Part shown: one piece after another, positions 10,599 through 22,632 of the stretch
Layout: every line of letters begins with the position of its first letter
How positions within the stretch are numbered: position 1 is the stretch's first letter
From: Agelas oroides
Taxonomy: Eukaryota > Porifera > Demospongiae > Agelasida > Agelasidae
DNA: 64,000 nt
Reading direction: 5' to 3'
Assembly (NCBI GenBank): GCA_949130485.1
Contig: OX422187.1
Coordinates: 9,698,205-9,762,204 of the forward strand
Translations under genes and position numbers: made by a program
Notes under the pieces: model-generated
What the model was told of the DNA's origin: nothing
The model's database searches: none
Seen by the model: the letters and a program-made list of their open reading frames with translations, nothing else

Positions 10599-11930
10599 TC
10601 ACTGCTTGAAGAAGAATGCACGCAGCTGAGGTGCTGTAAGGAAATTGGAGATGTGACTCATATAGTAATGCTTGCAGCAATACTGTGCCCGAAGGACAAT
10701 ACCACAGCATCCTGGACATAGCATTGTCACCATAAAAACAAATTACCACATACTGGGTACCCTGGTTGCTATTAGTTGCATACTTGTTATAGGGTTTTGC
10801 AGGATCTTTGCAACACCAAAACCTGTAATGAGTTCCTTATATGGAAGTCAAAGCCTGTACTGCTTGAGCTATGATCATGTGATGTTATCTTATTATGCAC
10901 CTATGTAGGCAGTACCATGCACCTTGTTCACAGCCTCTTAATTATCAATCAAATACCACTTTGTGCTTGGGTGTTACAAAGATTCTGCAAAACCCTGTTC
11001 TGGCTTTTTTGAGACAAGAATTTGCTTAACCAACCTCGGACCCAAATCATCTTGCAACAACAATGATCTAACAAATCTCAGCCTGAACACCTGTACATGT
11101 GAGGGAGTCACTAAAACCGCTTTTTAAAGTCATTTCATGCCCCTTGATGGTTGCAGGTGACTAAGTGGTTCAGAATTCAGACCAGCCAGGTTCTTCTGCA
11201 TGTGGTTGTGTTATGTAATTAGTGACATAAACTACTGTCTGTATATACTAAGGTAACCACACCATGGTTAAACAACCAGCTTGATTTTTCTTGGGAGATT
11301 CAATGATTAAGAGGGGCTGATCTAGGGGAGGGGGGAATGAAAAGGGTACATGGCTAGCCACCCCCCTTTTCCCTCCAAATGCTTTTGTGCACTTGTGTTG
11401 AGCATTGTGTTTGTAATCACTAATCATACAAACACAAGGTTGCAAAACTCACTTTTTTCGAGTGTACATGATAATATTTAACACACATATGAATAATTAG
11501 TAGGAAAATTTTTGACAGTTGCTACACGTCCATGTTGTGAGGTAGCGAATTGCACACATAAGCAAGCTATAGTAGTATCTCTGTTACAGAAATCCTGGAT
11601 CAGCCCCTAGATTTGCTGAAATTTTAAAACATTTGACAAGGCCATCAAACCACAAATAAGGAGCTGCCGAATCAAGTGCTGAAAATTTGGTCTCAGAAAT
11701 GGGAAAAAGTATACTGCAATGCTATACTACTATGTAGCAAAGAGTTTTCATTGCATTCTTACGATAGCAGCCAACAACTGTGATATCATCGCAGCAGTTG
11801 CGGAAAAAGTAGCAATAAACATCGCAGTAGCAGCCGGAGGCAGTTTTGCAGTTTTCACCAGTACAGCACCCACTGTAGCCAGCTGCAGCACAGCCCTGGT
11901 AGGTCGAAGTCACACCAGCCCTTGAACTGC
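10599..11930 (-). CDS. Small secreted protein with somatomedin-B-like domain, two 3' exons
   Basis: An internal exon at 11930-11763 is bounded by TTCTATAG and the donor GTAAGA. It is 168 bp and phase 1 on both sides, the usual form of a shuffled extracellular module. It encodes a ten-cysteine somatomedin-B-like domain: GCAAAGYSGCC, GENC, GCYCDVYC and NCCDD. The same cysteine spacing occurs in the tail of the neighbouring multicopper oxidase. The donor phase fits an acceptor (GCTATGTCCAG) before 10711; the exon 10711-10599 then reads CCGIVLRAQYCCKHYY and ends in TGA. Upstream exons, including a signal peptide, are not identified between 11.95 and 12.5 kb. It could be an independent gene or a tandem-duplicated remnant of the oxidase 3' end; the oxidase has its own stop and no phase-1 donor that would splice to it. 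The function is unknown; such domains usually bind other extracellular proteins. Confidence 0.5.
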
Positions 11931-11934
11931 CTAT

Positions 11935-12544
11935 AGAATTCATAAGTAATAAAATTACCATGTAAATGAGTTACTTGGCAGCCACAAGCACAACTTGCTG
12001 CATTGTTAAAAGTCTAAAATATAGTTTACCTCAAACATAAGGTATAATCCTTGTCCGAAGTATATTGAGTTGATCAACAAATGCCTCACTTGGTGTGATT
12101 TCCCAGGTGTTTTGCCTTTTGTTTTGCATACCTCTGATACTCTACAAAGCTCAAATACGATTCAACATTTTGATAAAGGGGGCTCTTGCTTTCAAAACAG
12201 TATAAATGGATGGATGATTGGACAAATGGGTGAGTGAATGTATATAGCTGTGATGGATGAACAGTTTGGATCAATGGGTGCATGATTCAGCTTTGTCTTC
12301 ATAGAACTAATGAATCATGTACACACTATTAGCTATGTCCTTACCTAATCACCAGCCATTCATTTCGAAATTCATCTATATAGCAGTTGGGATAGTGATG
12401 TGCACTATCTATTAATTTGGTACAAATTGGATCCCATGATTTTAACCAAATATTGCTAAGGGTGTGTCTGAGTTTACATATCATTGAGTCTTGTCACTTC
12501 TATATGAAAAGCTTTCATGGGTTGGCTACTCTGATAATAATGTA
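11935..12544. other. Spacer between the oxidase and the somatomedin-B gene
   Basis: No convincing exon found. Short open frames lack domains. It probably contains the 3' untranslated region of the oxidase and any promoter of the downstream gene. Confidence 0.4.
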
Positions 12545-15069
12545 TTAGCAAGCATACAGGGGTGTGCATGTGTATGATGTGATGGATGGGTAGTCGTATA
12601 AATACTCCTTATCTAGTAAACATTGATCAGGCTCACTTGATGGGCATGTCTCAGAGATATCTGGGCAGCACTTTTTCCTAGCATCAGTGTGGCACCCATA
12701 ATCACACCAACAGTCGCTTTCAGAAACATAGCATTGGGAGCCTAGACCTTGACAGCAATAACTGAAACCAGCAGCTTTACAGGGCTTTGGTTTTTCGGTA
12801 CTTGAGGTTGGAATGAAAGTGGGGGTTACGGTATTTGAGGTTGGAATGAAAGTGGGATTTTCAGTATTTGAGGGATCGAAATTGAGTTTTTCTTCGAATT
12901 CTTGCACACTCCAGATGAAGTTTCCGCACTGCAATCTTCCCAACTCAGTTGGAGGTGGATTTTGGCGATCATAGAGTTCATTAATGACAACAGCCATCCC
13001 ATCTAATAGGTGAGGTTCAATGTGGCAGTGCATGAACCAGTACGCTGGATTATCTGCAAGGAAACGAATCACCACATACCCACCTGGAGGCACAATGACA
13101 GTGTCCTTACGAATTGTCCGCCTGTTGACAAACACTAAGGGACCATTGTTGGTCCACTCTGGATCAGTACATCTGGGGTTGTTGTGACAGGTGATGTCAG
13201 GGTTAGTTGAAACTGAATCACCTGGGTGATCATTTTGGGTGTTGTCATCATAGAATATTCCAGCTACATGGAAACTGTGTCCATGTAGATGCACTGGATG
13301 GGCACTCTGTCCTCCTTGCCCAACAACACTTATAACAAACTGCACTGTTTCTCCATAATCTGCGGTGAGGTTATGTATTTGAGTGCAGACACATTCTTGT
13401 GGAGATGAGCAATCAACGTTTCCAAGTTCACATACTTTTTCCTTCTGTTCCTGTCCTGGTTGCATTTGTAGTGAACCATGTGGTGAGAGGAAGTTGCGTC
13501 CATTTATGGAGCGAGTACCGCCTTCTCCATTAGCTCCAAAATTAAAGAAGTGTTCAGACACTTGTTGGCCACTCGAAGGAAGCTCTTCTATGGGTGTTTT
13601 GAAAAGTAGCCTCAGATCTGTAACAGGTTTGCAGTCAATGAAGACATTATCAGATTCGTTATATTTTTGAAAGGGACAGTTGAGTGCTTCACACCTTCTT
13701 GATTCAGAGCACCTACCAAATGCACTCGCTTCAATGTTCTCATAATCACTGGTTGGTGGAGGTTCATCTGCATAGCTAAGTATAGCTTCCGCAGTATGTG
13801 CATCGTTGCCATCTAGTGTCTCAGCTAGTATCAAGTAGTTGTCTCGGAATGAATCCTGTCCTGTCTTTGCTTTCAGAAGAAAATCATAGCGTTCTCCTGT
13901 ATGTATAAATACGTAGTCGACTTCCAGGGGACGGGTTAAAAAACCATCAGTGCCTACTACAATCAATTTATGTCCAGCAATGGAGAACCTGTAGATGAAT
14001 CGATTTTGAGCTCCAATTAGTCGGAACCGGTAGTACAGTTGTGTGCTCTGATTCCAGTTGTAGTCCACATAAAAAGTGCTTAGTCTAGATCTCTGGTAAG
14101 GAATTTTCTCATTTTTGCCACGTCCATTAATGATCCCAGACCAGTAGGGGATTCGACTCACCTCGGATCCATCAGGAGCTCGTGGAATCTTGAAGGGGGG
14201 TGACATACGAGGGAGTTCTCCTTCCCGTACCCCTGGAAAATGTTGGCCATTGAACGCCTGTTGTAAGTCGATAGCCAAGACATCTTCCTGCCAGTCCAAC
14301 AAGGAAAGAGTATGCCTATCAGGCTTGTCTTTTAATACAAACAACTCTTCAATTCCTAGTTCATCCTTAAGTAGCGACCTGGCTTCACGCATTGTATCCC
14401 TTGTTTCCTTTACAATTAGTGCTCCATACATCCCTTCTGTTCGCTGTACGCCAACATGTGAATGATACCACATTGTGCCAGTAGGTTTAGCTTTGAAGAT
14501 GTAACGAAAAGTAGAACCTGGGTTTATGGGGCATTGAGAGATGTGTGCAATGCCATCCATCCATGGAGTATTCATCTGGTGCATGCCATGCCAGTGAATG
14601 GAGAGACCTTCGCTGACCAGACTGTTTTTGACATCAATGATAACAGTCTGGTCGTAATGAACAATCAGGGTTGGCCCTGGGGTCAGTCCATTCACTCCAA
14701 TGAATGTGTTGTAGGTTCTTGAATCTACTGTCATTGGTTCAGTGCAATTATTTGCCAGAAATTTCTCTCCATAGATGATACACTGCGCTGGGTTTGGTTC
14801 AGGCCGATCGGAAGGCACAAGTTCCCCGTTGTCATTAATGAAGTAGCTACTGGCGGCGTCTCTGCCACGCACAAGCCCCCCATTTTCGGATGGTACAAGA
14901 TTGTAGCTGGTGAAGGTCTGCAGCTCCTCTATCTCCAACTGAAAGTAGCATTCGTTTGCAATACTACTACATTCACACACACGCTCCTGGTAGCCGCATC
15001 CTGGATGAGTGGTTTCAGTTGCAGTAACCCTAAGTAGTGCTGCAGCTGCTAGCAGGCAAATCAACCACA
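12545..15069 (-). CDS. Laccase-like multicopper oxidase with somatomedin-B-like tail
   Basis: A single large exon of about 840 codons ending at TAA near 12545. No ATG is in frame at the 5' end: an in-frame TGA lies just upstream. A good acceptor (TTTCAATACATGCAG) precedes 15069, and the exon opens ...TG TGG TTG ATT, so the first codon is probably split by a phase-1 intron. The residues that follow (WLICLLAAAALLRVTA) form a signal peptide, so the enzyme is secreted. Numbering from the frame's leading GTG at 15094, the copper ligands are all visible: HWHG near 167, HSH near 211, HPVHLHGH near 600 and HCHIEPHLLDGM near 690, with Met in the axial position of the type 1 copper. It should oxidise phenol- or catechol-like substrates with reduction of oxygen to water. 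After a Thr/Pro-rich linker of two near-identical 16-residue repeats comes a ten-cysteine somatomedin-B-like domain (about 770-818), unusual for a laccase. The true substrate is unknown. Confidence 0.9.
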
Positions 15070-15136
15070 CTGCATGTATTGAAAGCAATGTCACAGTAGT
15101 TCATAACTATGAACTCTTGTCCTCATATTGACAGTT

Positions 15137-15540
15137 ATACTGTATTCTCCTGAAAATAGGCCCACACTCAAAAATAAGCCCACCCCCCACTTTTTTGAAT
15201 CAATCTATTGCAAAGAGTGTTTTTCTCTCGAAAGTACGCCCACCTGTTTAGGACGTACTACATGCGGTTATGTCAAGCAAGAAGCATTGAAGAAGTGGTA
15301 CTGTGCAAAAGGGGGGACTAACAAGTGAAGGCAGGCACCATTTGCTGTTAATGCATAAGCAAGTGCATGGCAAGAGTCAGGGAGTGCAGAATCAGCGGAT
15401 GTGTACATCTACAGGGCTAGACTAACTGCGTGTGAGGTGGGTGTATTTTCAAAAGAAATATAACAACTCTCGAAATATGCCCACCCCCTCTTTGAGGAGC
15501 CACTTACGTTCATCACCCTTGGGCATATTTTCGGGATAAA
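15137..15540. repeat. Probable MITE upstream of the oxidase
   Basis: The left end TATTCTCCTGAAAATAGGCC and the right end (complement of GGGCATATTTTCGGGATA) are imperfect inverted repeats. Several GCCCACC motifs occur inside. A target duplication could not be fixed. Lying just upstream of the oxidase, it could include part of its promoter or first intron. Confidence 0.4.
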
Positions 15541-15679
15541 TGTTTTATGGTGGGCATGGAGATTACAGCCATCACCCTTGGTAGTGTATTATAGGAAATA
15601 TGTATATTTGGAATTTGGAAAGATCTAAACTGCTACTGTATGCTCAAGCAAGTGCATATACCAAAGGGCAAATGGAAAA

Positions 15680-15760
15680 CACTGAAGTGCAGAAACCGAA
15701 GTGCAGAAGCCAAAGTGCAGAAACTGAAGTACAGAAATTGAAGTATGGAAACAGAAACTA
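15680..15760 (+). repeat. Short tandem array, about 14-bp unit
   Basis: About six degenerate copies of GAAGTGCAGAAACC. It lies next to the start of a LINE remnant. Confidence 0.7.
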
Positions 15761-15775
15761 TAACATTGTCAGAAA

Positions 15776-16615
15776 TCAAAATGGTGGTGGCACTATTGTG
15801 TATGTATGAGTTTAAAATTTGGCTTTCCCATGGTCTTTTTGATCTTGAATTTTTAGCTCTTTCTGTACACAATGGTAATAGAAACATTCGTGTTTGTTTA
15901 CTGTACTGCCCACCCTCTTCCCGTACCACTTTTTCCGACAATTTGTATTTGTAAATTTAAATGTTTCACATGTTTTGTGATTTTAGTGGTAACTTTTTAA
16001 ATGTAAATCATCCTTTACTTTCTAAATTGTGTAATATTTTAGATAGTTTTTCATTTGTGCAACTTGTCACAACCCGCCCATGTTACATCTAATAAGTTCA
16101 ACCCTCATGATCTTGTTCTCTCCTCCTCCCTGAATCAAGATGTCATTCCACCACTTGATACATCAGAATTCTGGCAACCATAAATGGCACATTCCAAAAC
16201 CCAGTAATCCAGGCAAGAAATGTCTGGAAATATGCTCTAGCTGACTTGACAAGGCCAATAAACTACTCTCCCAAATGGACATGACAAAACTTTGGATGAA
16301 ACTAATGATGTTCAGGTGGCATGGACAAAATTCCAAGATACAAAAAACTTGTGTAGCCCTTCTTTCTTTGACTTCATGATGACCATTGAGTGTGCTGCGT
16401 GTTCTTGTCACTTCTTGATGTTCAGGTGGCATGGACAAAATTCCAAGATATATTCCTTGAAACAATGGAGAAACGTATCCCCAAAGGCAAGATTCCTAAG
16501 AGGAAAACTCTTCCCTGGTTTACCAAGGACCTAACAATAATGACGAAAAACAAGGTGGTCACAAAACTCAAGAGAGGCCAAGATAATGCTTTTTTACCAA
16601 ACTGAAACCAAACTC
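15776..16615 (+). pseudogene. LINE remnant: endonuclease end and linker
   Basis: Translated pieces include HGLFDLEFLALSVHNGNRNI, VCLLYCPPSSRTTFSDNLY (an AP-endonuclease segment of LINEs), HDLVLSSSLNQDVIP, and FQDIFLETMEKRIPKGKIP with LPWFTKDL (the linker before reverse transcriptase). Several frames and stops are involved. A piece of about 110 bp beginning ATGTTCAGGTGGCATGGACA is duplicated (16309 and 16419). The element continues at 17210 after an insertion. It is a dead CR1/L2-like or Jockey-like copy; the clade is not settled. Confidence 0.65.
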
Positions 16616-17209
16616 GCCACAGCACAGACCCGAGTGTCCAGCGAAAGAGTCTTTGGTACAGAAACGCCTACCGCCGAACAACAAGCCTCCCAGACACATG
16701 GGACGACAGTGAGTCTGCGGGAGATGGTATGTTGGTTCGCCCATCCCCCTAGTTAGTGTTATGATAACTCCACCCATTTAGCCCCACCCCAATTTGCTTA
16801 GTAATTAGAATATTCATAGCTGTGTGAATGCCAACTGAGAGCTGGGCTCCTCACTCAAAGCAAGCCTTAGGCAGGGAGTGGTCCCACCCTTTCTGTAGTA
16901 GGCCATGGGTCGGGAGTTCAAAGGGACCGAAACCCGTGGTCATGCGAGGACCGGAAAGGGTACTCCCCTGAAGACCACTGTTTTTTGAGCATATCTTCCA
17001 AAAAACAATAACTTACTTTGCCATAACTGCCCCACCCATTTGAGCCATAAATGCCCCACCCATTTGAGCCATAAATGCCCCACCCATCTGAGCCATAAAT
17101 GCCCCATCCCCCATATCCCATTAACTTCACACTTTGTGTATGCGTGAAAATGTTCACATAATGAACACTGATGTGCCAGCTGGTGTTGGTGCTCCCCCAC
17201 TCGACACAC
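16616..17209. repeat. Insertion interrupting the LINE, with 24-bp tandem repeats
   Basis: LINE homology stops near 16615 and resumes near 17210. The insert contains about four copies of GCCCCACCCATTTGAGCC plus ATAAAT (17021-17118). Ends and duplication could not be defined exactly. Confidence 0.5.
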
Positions 17210-17420
17210 AACTTCCAAAGACTTTTGGAAAGCCATCAAATGCCTAAAGTGTGATACATCATCTATACCTACATTACATAAAAATGGTACAACAACCAAC
17301 TAAAATTTAGAGAATGTCACCTTACTTGGGCAACGCTATTCACAATATTTTAATCTATCGGAACCACCACTCACCTGTGGTGACCTTCCTGAACTGATCC
17401 TTCACTATGTCCGTCATACT
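17210..17420 (+). pseudogene. LINE remnant, continuation
   Basis: Reads KDFWKAIKCLKCDTSSIPTL then HKNGTTTN, the typical LINE segment just before reverse transcriptase, followed by decayed frames (LTWATLFTIF). It continues the remnant at 15776-16615. Confidence 0.6.
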
Positions 17421-18830
17421 TCCTTTGCACAGTTGTACACTAGATACAGTTGTCATTGAAGTATCTTTGGTTAAAGCAGTAAGGCTGAGAGGTAATCTAC
17501 GGAGATTATATAGCTAGGGCCAAACATTTGCCACCACCAAATGGGACCTATGGTGACACAGGATTTTACAGTAGCTATCTTAGTTATCAAAATTGTTGAC
17601 AGTTCAGTGACCACACAAACTTCATCCCAACTTGCAGCTCTGGAAACTGGTATAAAGGCTAAGGTAGGTGCATTGTTAACAAGCTAGATCTATTACCTTA
17701 CAATTTTCTGGTAGCAGACAACCAATACACCACATGCAGCCACACTGAGCTACAAGTCAATTGAAAGTTCAGTGATGTGTGTACTTAGCTATGGCTTGCT
17801 GCATTACAGCACATCGCATGCCACCACAGCACTTTTGATGGCAATGGCACTTCTTTACAACACTGACTGAAGTCTCCCAATAGGCTTTGCGTGGTGTTTT
17901 TAGCTCTTACATAACTCAGATACAGATACACAATGGTAGCTGGGCATCTTCCAAGCAAGTTGACTGCTTTCTTTATCATCTCGCTTCTACATGGCTTCAA
18001 TTACCACCAATTCTTACCCATCGTAGGTCTTAGACATGCAATGGCTGTATGTTAGAAGTTAGATTGTGCACCTAACTCTGATTCCCTGTTCCCTCTTCCA
18101 CTTTTGCCGTAATCTAGCCAGGCTTCCACGGTAGTGACTTACTTATGGAAGGAAAAGCTGATTTGTCCACCTGCATTCAACCACCTGTATTCAAGCCACC
18201 TGTATTCAAGCCACCTGCGTTCAATTCACCGTTTTCTTTCCACTTGGGGTGCGGTTAGGCGCGAAAAAAAGTACGGAAGCGAGAAGAAAACCCATGTCCT
18301 ATCTACTGGCTCGACTGTGTGTGTTAACGTTCAGAGCTTTTAACAAAAGGGTGATTGTCGCCCAGCGATGTGCCATGCGGGTGTTGTAGTTGAAGTATGT
18401 ACCTTTGCTCACTTCCTATTTTGTTTCCAGGAATTGCGAAAGTTACTCTGAACTCAACCGATCACACAGTCGTGAGTCAGCAAGGCTCTAGACACAGAGC
18501 ATAGGCCGGTCAGGTGGCTTTCCTTCTCACTTCTGTACTTCCGTTTCCGTATACGTCAGTTCCGCACGTTAGTGCTTTCCACTTGCCCATAATTATACCG
18601 AAAGTCTGGACTCTGGACTGGAGTCTGGACTGGACTATGGAGTGGACTATGGATTGGATAATGTACTCAATTTTGGACTTGATTTTGGACTAGACAGCAG
18701 GACCAGCGAAATAACCTGCGAAATAACCTTGCGTTTCCAGACTTTCCCACTGTCCAGTTTTTGATCGCTTCTCAAAAGTTATGATTATAGCTACAGATTC
18801 CTATGCGCTTTTATAGCATAGAAGTCAGCG
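17421..18830. other. Gene-poor stretch with short tandem repeats
   Basis: No gene recognised. Near 18171-18232 there are four copies of a unit around CACCTGTATTCAAGC. At 18604-18720 a TGGACT-rich degenerate array occurs. The 18.2-18.6 kb part is more GC-rich than its surroundings, but shows no domain or clear exon. Confidence 0.5.
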
Positions 18831-18834
18831 TTTA

Positions 18835-19112
18835 GGGGACACTTCCAAACTATTTTTTAAAAATTAACGTCATTATGACACTAAGGGGGGGAGGGGGTTA
18901 GGGCCATGACGCTAATTTTAGCATGAACTTCTTTTTAATAATATAGACCGTCCTACATGTATATCTGCCACTGTCTTCAAGTCCAGGTATGACTATCAGC
19001 TACTTTTGCCATGATGCTAAGATTGGGGGGGTGGGGGGGGGGGGGGGGGAGGGGTCCAAGACTTAACGTCATAATGAAGCTAATTTTTTAGAAATAGTTT
19101 GGAAGTGTCCCC
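18835..19112. mobile_element. MITE, TTA target (PIF/Harbinger-like)
   Basis: Ends GGGGACACTTCCAAACTATT and the complement ending GGAAGTGTCCCC, with inverted-repeat similarity for about 60 bp. Flanks are TTA on both sides (18832-18834 and 19113-19115). A 3-bp TTA target suggests PIF/Harbinger mobilisation. It has long G runs inside and no coding frame. Confidence 0.65.
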
Positions 19113-19129
19113 TTAAAGCCTGGACAATA

Positions 19130-19758
19130 CCGTATAGCTAGAGACTTTCAAGGATTAAATTTTCACGGATAGCCCTTCGACAAACTTTTCGCGATTTAAT
19201 TTTCGAGGATGGCGTACGTAAGTATACTGCACAACACTTAGTTTACTTCAACTACATTTTTAGGTTGTCTCAGTTGCATCGGTGTCACCAAGGAATGCTA
19301 CCAAATAGGTTTTCTTGAAAGTTCATTGAGAAGCTTTTCATTAGTTACATTAGCTACTCTCTTTTTTCAGAAGACCTATTTGGCTACATTCCTGGCATTA
19401 CTACCACAACCCTGCATGCATGCAACCAAGGAACTCTCCAGGGGAACATGCGTAAGATCAAAGAAGCAACAAACCTCACCAGATATATAGGCTTTCAGAA
19501 AGGAGATACTAATTTAGCAAATGAGGGAAGCTTCTCAGCTCACTCTGATTCGAATTGTAAGCACACCTTGAACTTTACATGTCACGCACACAAAAGGAAT
19601 GCAACTGAGGTGACCGAAATATATGGTTGAAGTAACCTAAACCTTTTTACAGTGTATGGTTTGCCCTGTCTGAGGGTAATTTTTGAGGTTTGATGCAAAT
19701 CCGCGAAAACCGCGAAAACCGCGAAAATTTTAGTCCTCGAAAATTTCTAGCTACACGG
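19130..19758. mobile_element. MITE, TA target (Tc1/mariner-like)
   Basis: Left end CCGTATAGCTAGAGACTTTC, right end complement of CCGTGTAGCTAGAAATTTTC, both next to TA. A related right end appears near 61.10 kb in an intron of the TIR-NHL gene. There is no transposase frame. Confidence 0.55.
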
Positions 19759-19789
19759 TATGTCGGGAGATAGGTAATTGAGCTAGTAC

Positions 19790-20858
19790 TGCTAGTCTTG
19801 CAAATCACACCCTTTGTAGTGGCTTGCGAGACTAGAGGCCGAGGTGACAGATAGTGAGCATCATACTCAGACGATGTGCTTGTACAGCCAGCCAGGCCCA
19901 CAACCCCCTCTGCGTGCATGGGATCCCCATTCGCAAATTATAGACTGTGTAATTAAATCAGCTGAGAGAGATAGTCATGTGTATGGGCGACAAGCATTAC
20001 ACTATGTATCGCTGGACCTGCGTGCTGAGTTACACATTGCATCCGTGCTTAAACCATGGTGAGTACTTGAACCGTTCTTGAGTTAACATGCATGGCTGAA
20101 CAAAATTGAGATGGGAGACAGGAGACTGAAATGGCACTTTCGCTATCAAGGGTGTAGGCAATGGGGGAATAACTACATATAATAATAAACAGTCAAACAA
20201 TGTGTGCTTTCCAAAAATATGTGAATAAACTCATTTCCTACACTTACTGATAAAGACATTGAGTCAGTTATGTGTACGCAGGATGTATGCGTGGGAGTGT
20301 GGTTCCGCAAGTGGGCGTAGTCAAAATGTTTAAACTCTCTGGTTATAAAACTACGCAAAGACAACGGCTGGGTACTTAGATACGCTTATCGCACATTTGT
20401 AGCCATGCTAGCTAGAACAGTTAAGGCAGCCTTAACTATACAAATCATACACCCATCAACTTTTTACATAGTAAATTTAACTGTAAATATCTCATGAACC
20501 CATGGCAGTATGAACATGGGGTTTGCAACAAAGACAACAATGATGCTCCCCGATTCTGTAAATGAAAATAATTTGTTGTCATGGCAACTAATTAACAGCA
20601 GGCGCGCTCGTGTAAACAAACCGTTTGTAGCAATAAATACAGCAAAATGCGGAACTGAAGACGTAGCCTGAGAGCTAAGCCACTGTAGCCACTATTACTA
20701 CTGGTCATGGTCTAACAGAAACTCAGTGGCATGAAACAGCAATCCTTTTTACGGCTGCTATATAATTGAAAAGAGGTGAAAATTGGGGCATATTCGGGTA
20801 GCCCTTAACATTTAAACATTAAGGCTTTCGCAGCACAGCATTAACAGCACAAATGCCA
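19790..20858. other. Unassigned stretch with one possible exon end
   Basis: A consensus donor GTGAGTA follows ACCATG at 20058, after an open stretch containing HVYGRQALHYVSLDLRAELH. Without an acceptor, homolog or downstream exon it cannot be called a gene. The remainder shows nothing recognisable. Confidence 0.3.
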
Positions 20859-20859
20859 C

Positions 20860-21770
20860 TTGGTTACGACAACTTCAACTCCTCCTGTACACAGAAAAGT
20901 CATCAGATCTTGGTCCCAAGGCTGGCGAGTGTTCCGCATAAACCGCCAAAGACGATCGGTCATCGTCGCTCGAAATGACTTGAGCTTTACTTCTGTCTTC
21001 TGCTCGCAGAAACACGTAGCTCTCGGTCTCAGTGATCTCCCTTCTGACGTTCGGACATTCCTACTTCACAATCAGCGCTTAAACAAAGCTATACGGAAAA
21101 GACTAACGGTCAGAACAACGATGACAAAGCTAAGAGCAAGTACTGATGTGCTTATATTGTGTGTCCGCGCCATCCCCATCTACCGACTCGCTAGGGCCGT
21201 AGCCACCGGTCAGGTTAGTCCGGCTTCAACTGGATCATTTTTTCGCTCACTCATGGCTTGTTTGTCGTTGCCAGACTAATCGTTCGCTTGGAAGAACTAA
21301 GTTGTTGGGAGGAAGACTCGGAAAAGATCGTTTCGCACTGTTCGCTGCCATCTCGCAAGTTTCAACATGCCGACGCGCGCTGTGTTCGTGGGGGTCATGC
21401 GTGGGCGTCCGCTGAGCAATTGGCAAGTCTCATCTGCGAAGGGTGTGGCTTGCGACATTAGGGAACGATCAGAAAGGCAAAACCATTGCTGTACGCCGCA
21501 ATGGGCAGAAAACCCTCAAAGACATACGAAACGACGTACAACAAGTAATAATATATGAAAAATCGCAATTCAACTCACTCACGCTCGCCCCAACAAGATT
21601 CCCTTCCCTGTCCGCCGCGACCACGCAATCAGTTTTGGGAGCGGCTGGTCTCCTTGGGTTTGCTGCATTCAAGAACACGCGGGATCGAGCGGCGAGGCCT
21701 AGCCAAGTTGGCAATCTCGCGTTCTCGAATTGCCAACGCCACAGCCTAGCGAAAAATTGAAGCACGTGCG
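20860..21770. other. GC-richer region, no gene recognised
   Basis: Open frames exist on both strands (for example 20860-21279 plus and 21443-21760 plus) but begin at non-ATG codons and show no domain. The raised CG content could be a CpG-rich promoter, an old transposon or an unrecognised gene. Confidence 0.35.
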
Positions 21771-22274
21771 AAGGGACAATGCGGGCAGACTCTGTACAAC
21801 TGCTGCCATGCAGATTTGCACAGCAAGCCTGGCGGTGAAGAAATTTGTGGTGTGTAGCACAAGAAAATACAAATAAAAACTACAAGAGATTAATGTCAAT
21901 AAACTCACTGTCTGAGGACAGTCGCTGCATGGCACGAAGCAAATCCACTGTGTTCGCTCCAACAGATTGAAGCAACAATTGTGATGTGTGTACTCGGCAC
22001 TGAAAGGCAGTATGTGCATGCACTGTCCAAAAAATAATCTCAGCTTATATAGTAGTGAGGATGTAAGATATTCATAACTTCCAAGGACAATCCTTTGTGG
22101 GTCATAGTACACAACCAAACAGAGTTTGTATGCATGCCTGTGGCCACAGACATAGCTATAGCTGTTCAACATCATGAAAGGAAGATAGCTATATGTACAT
22201 ATCATCATCAAAAATGCACTTAACTGCAAGCATGTGAGTCACAGATGTTAATGGTTGTAAGGTGATCTGGGAAG

Positions 22275-22495
22275 CTGCCTCTCTATGTTCTGCTCTAATA
22301 CATAGAAAAAATGTAGGGATGGCATGCCAAAAGTATGCAAACAAGGTAGGGATGAGAAACGAATTTAGAAAATGGAGGAATGTGAAAAGGCTGGCATACA
22401 GTAGCTGGGAGTTGAATCCAGGACACCTTTGGCTTGAGCCGCCAGTGCTCACCCAGCATTTAGAATGAGATAAACCACTCAGCATGGGTTCTTTC
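22275..22495 (-). repeat. tRNA-derived SINE, minus strand
   Basis: A B-box-like GGATTCAACTCC (complement at 22408-22419) is followed by a body and tail that match the plus-strand copy downstream, including CATCCCTACCTTGTTTGCAT. The A-box is decayed. Confidence 0.6.
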
Positions 22496-22632
22496 CTGAT
22501 GGAGGGAATTTTCAGGTTGACCCTTAACTGAGTTCTGATGGCACATACTGAGTAGATGCCAGGTGTGCGACTGAGGCAATCAGTCCCACCTGTGCAGTAC
22601 ATATAGAGGATTGTGAGGGTTGGTGGTTGTCC

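Noticed and set aside
11763..12600. Somatomedin-B exon as an extra 3' exon of the oxidase
   Set aside because: The oxidase frame ends in its own stop and I find no phase-1 donor near its end that would match the phase-1 acceptor.
15070..15094. Start of the multicopper oxidase at 15094
   Set aside because: The codon is GTG with an in-frame TGA just upstream. An acceptor inside this stretch leads directly into the signal peptide.
20860..21760. Protein genes in the GC-richer region
   Set aside because: Frames lack ATG starts and domains and exist on both strands equally; nothing supports one over another.
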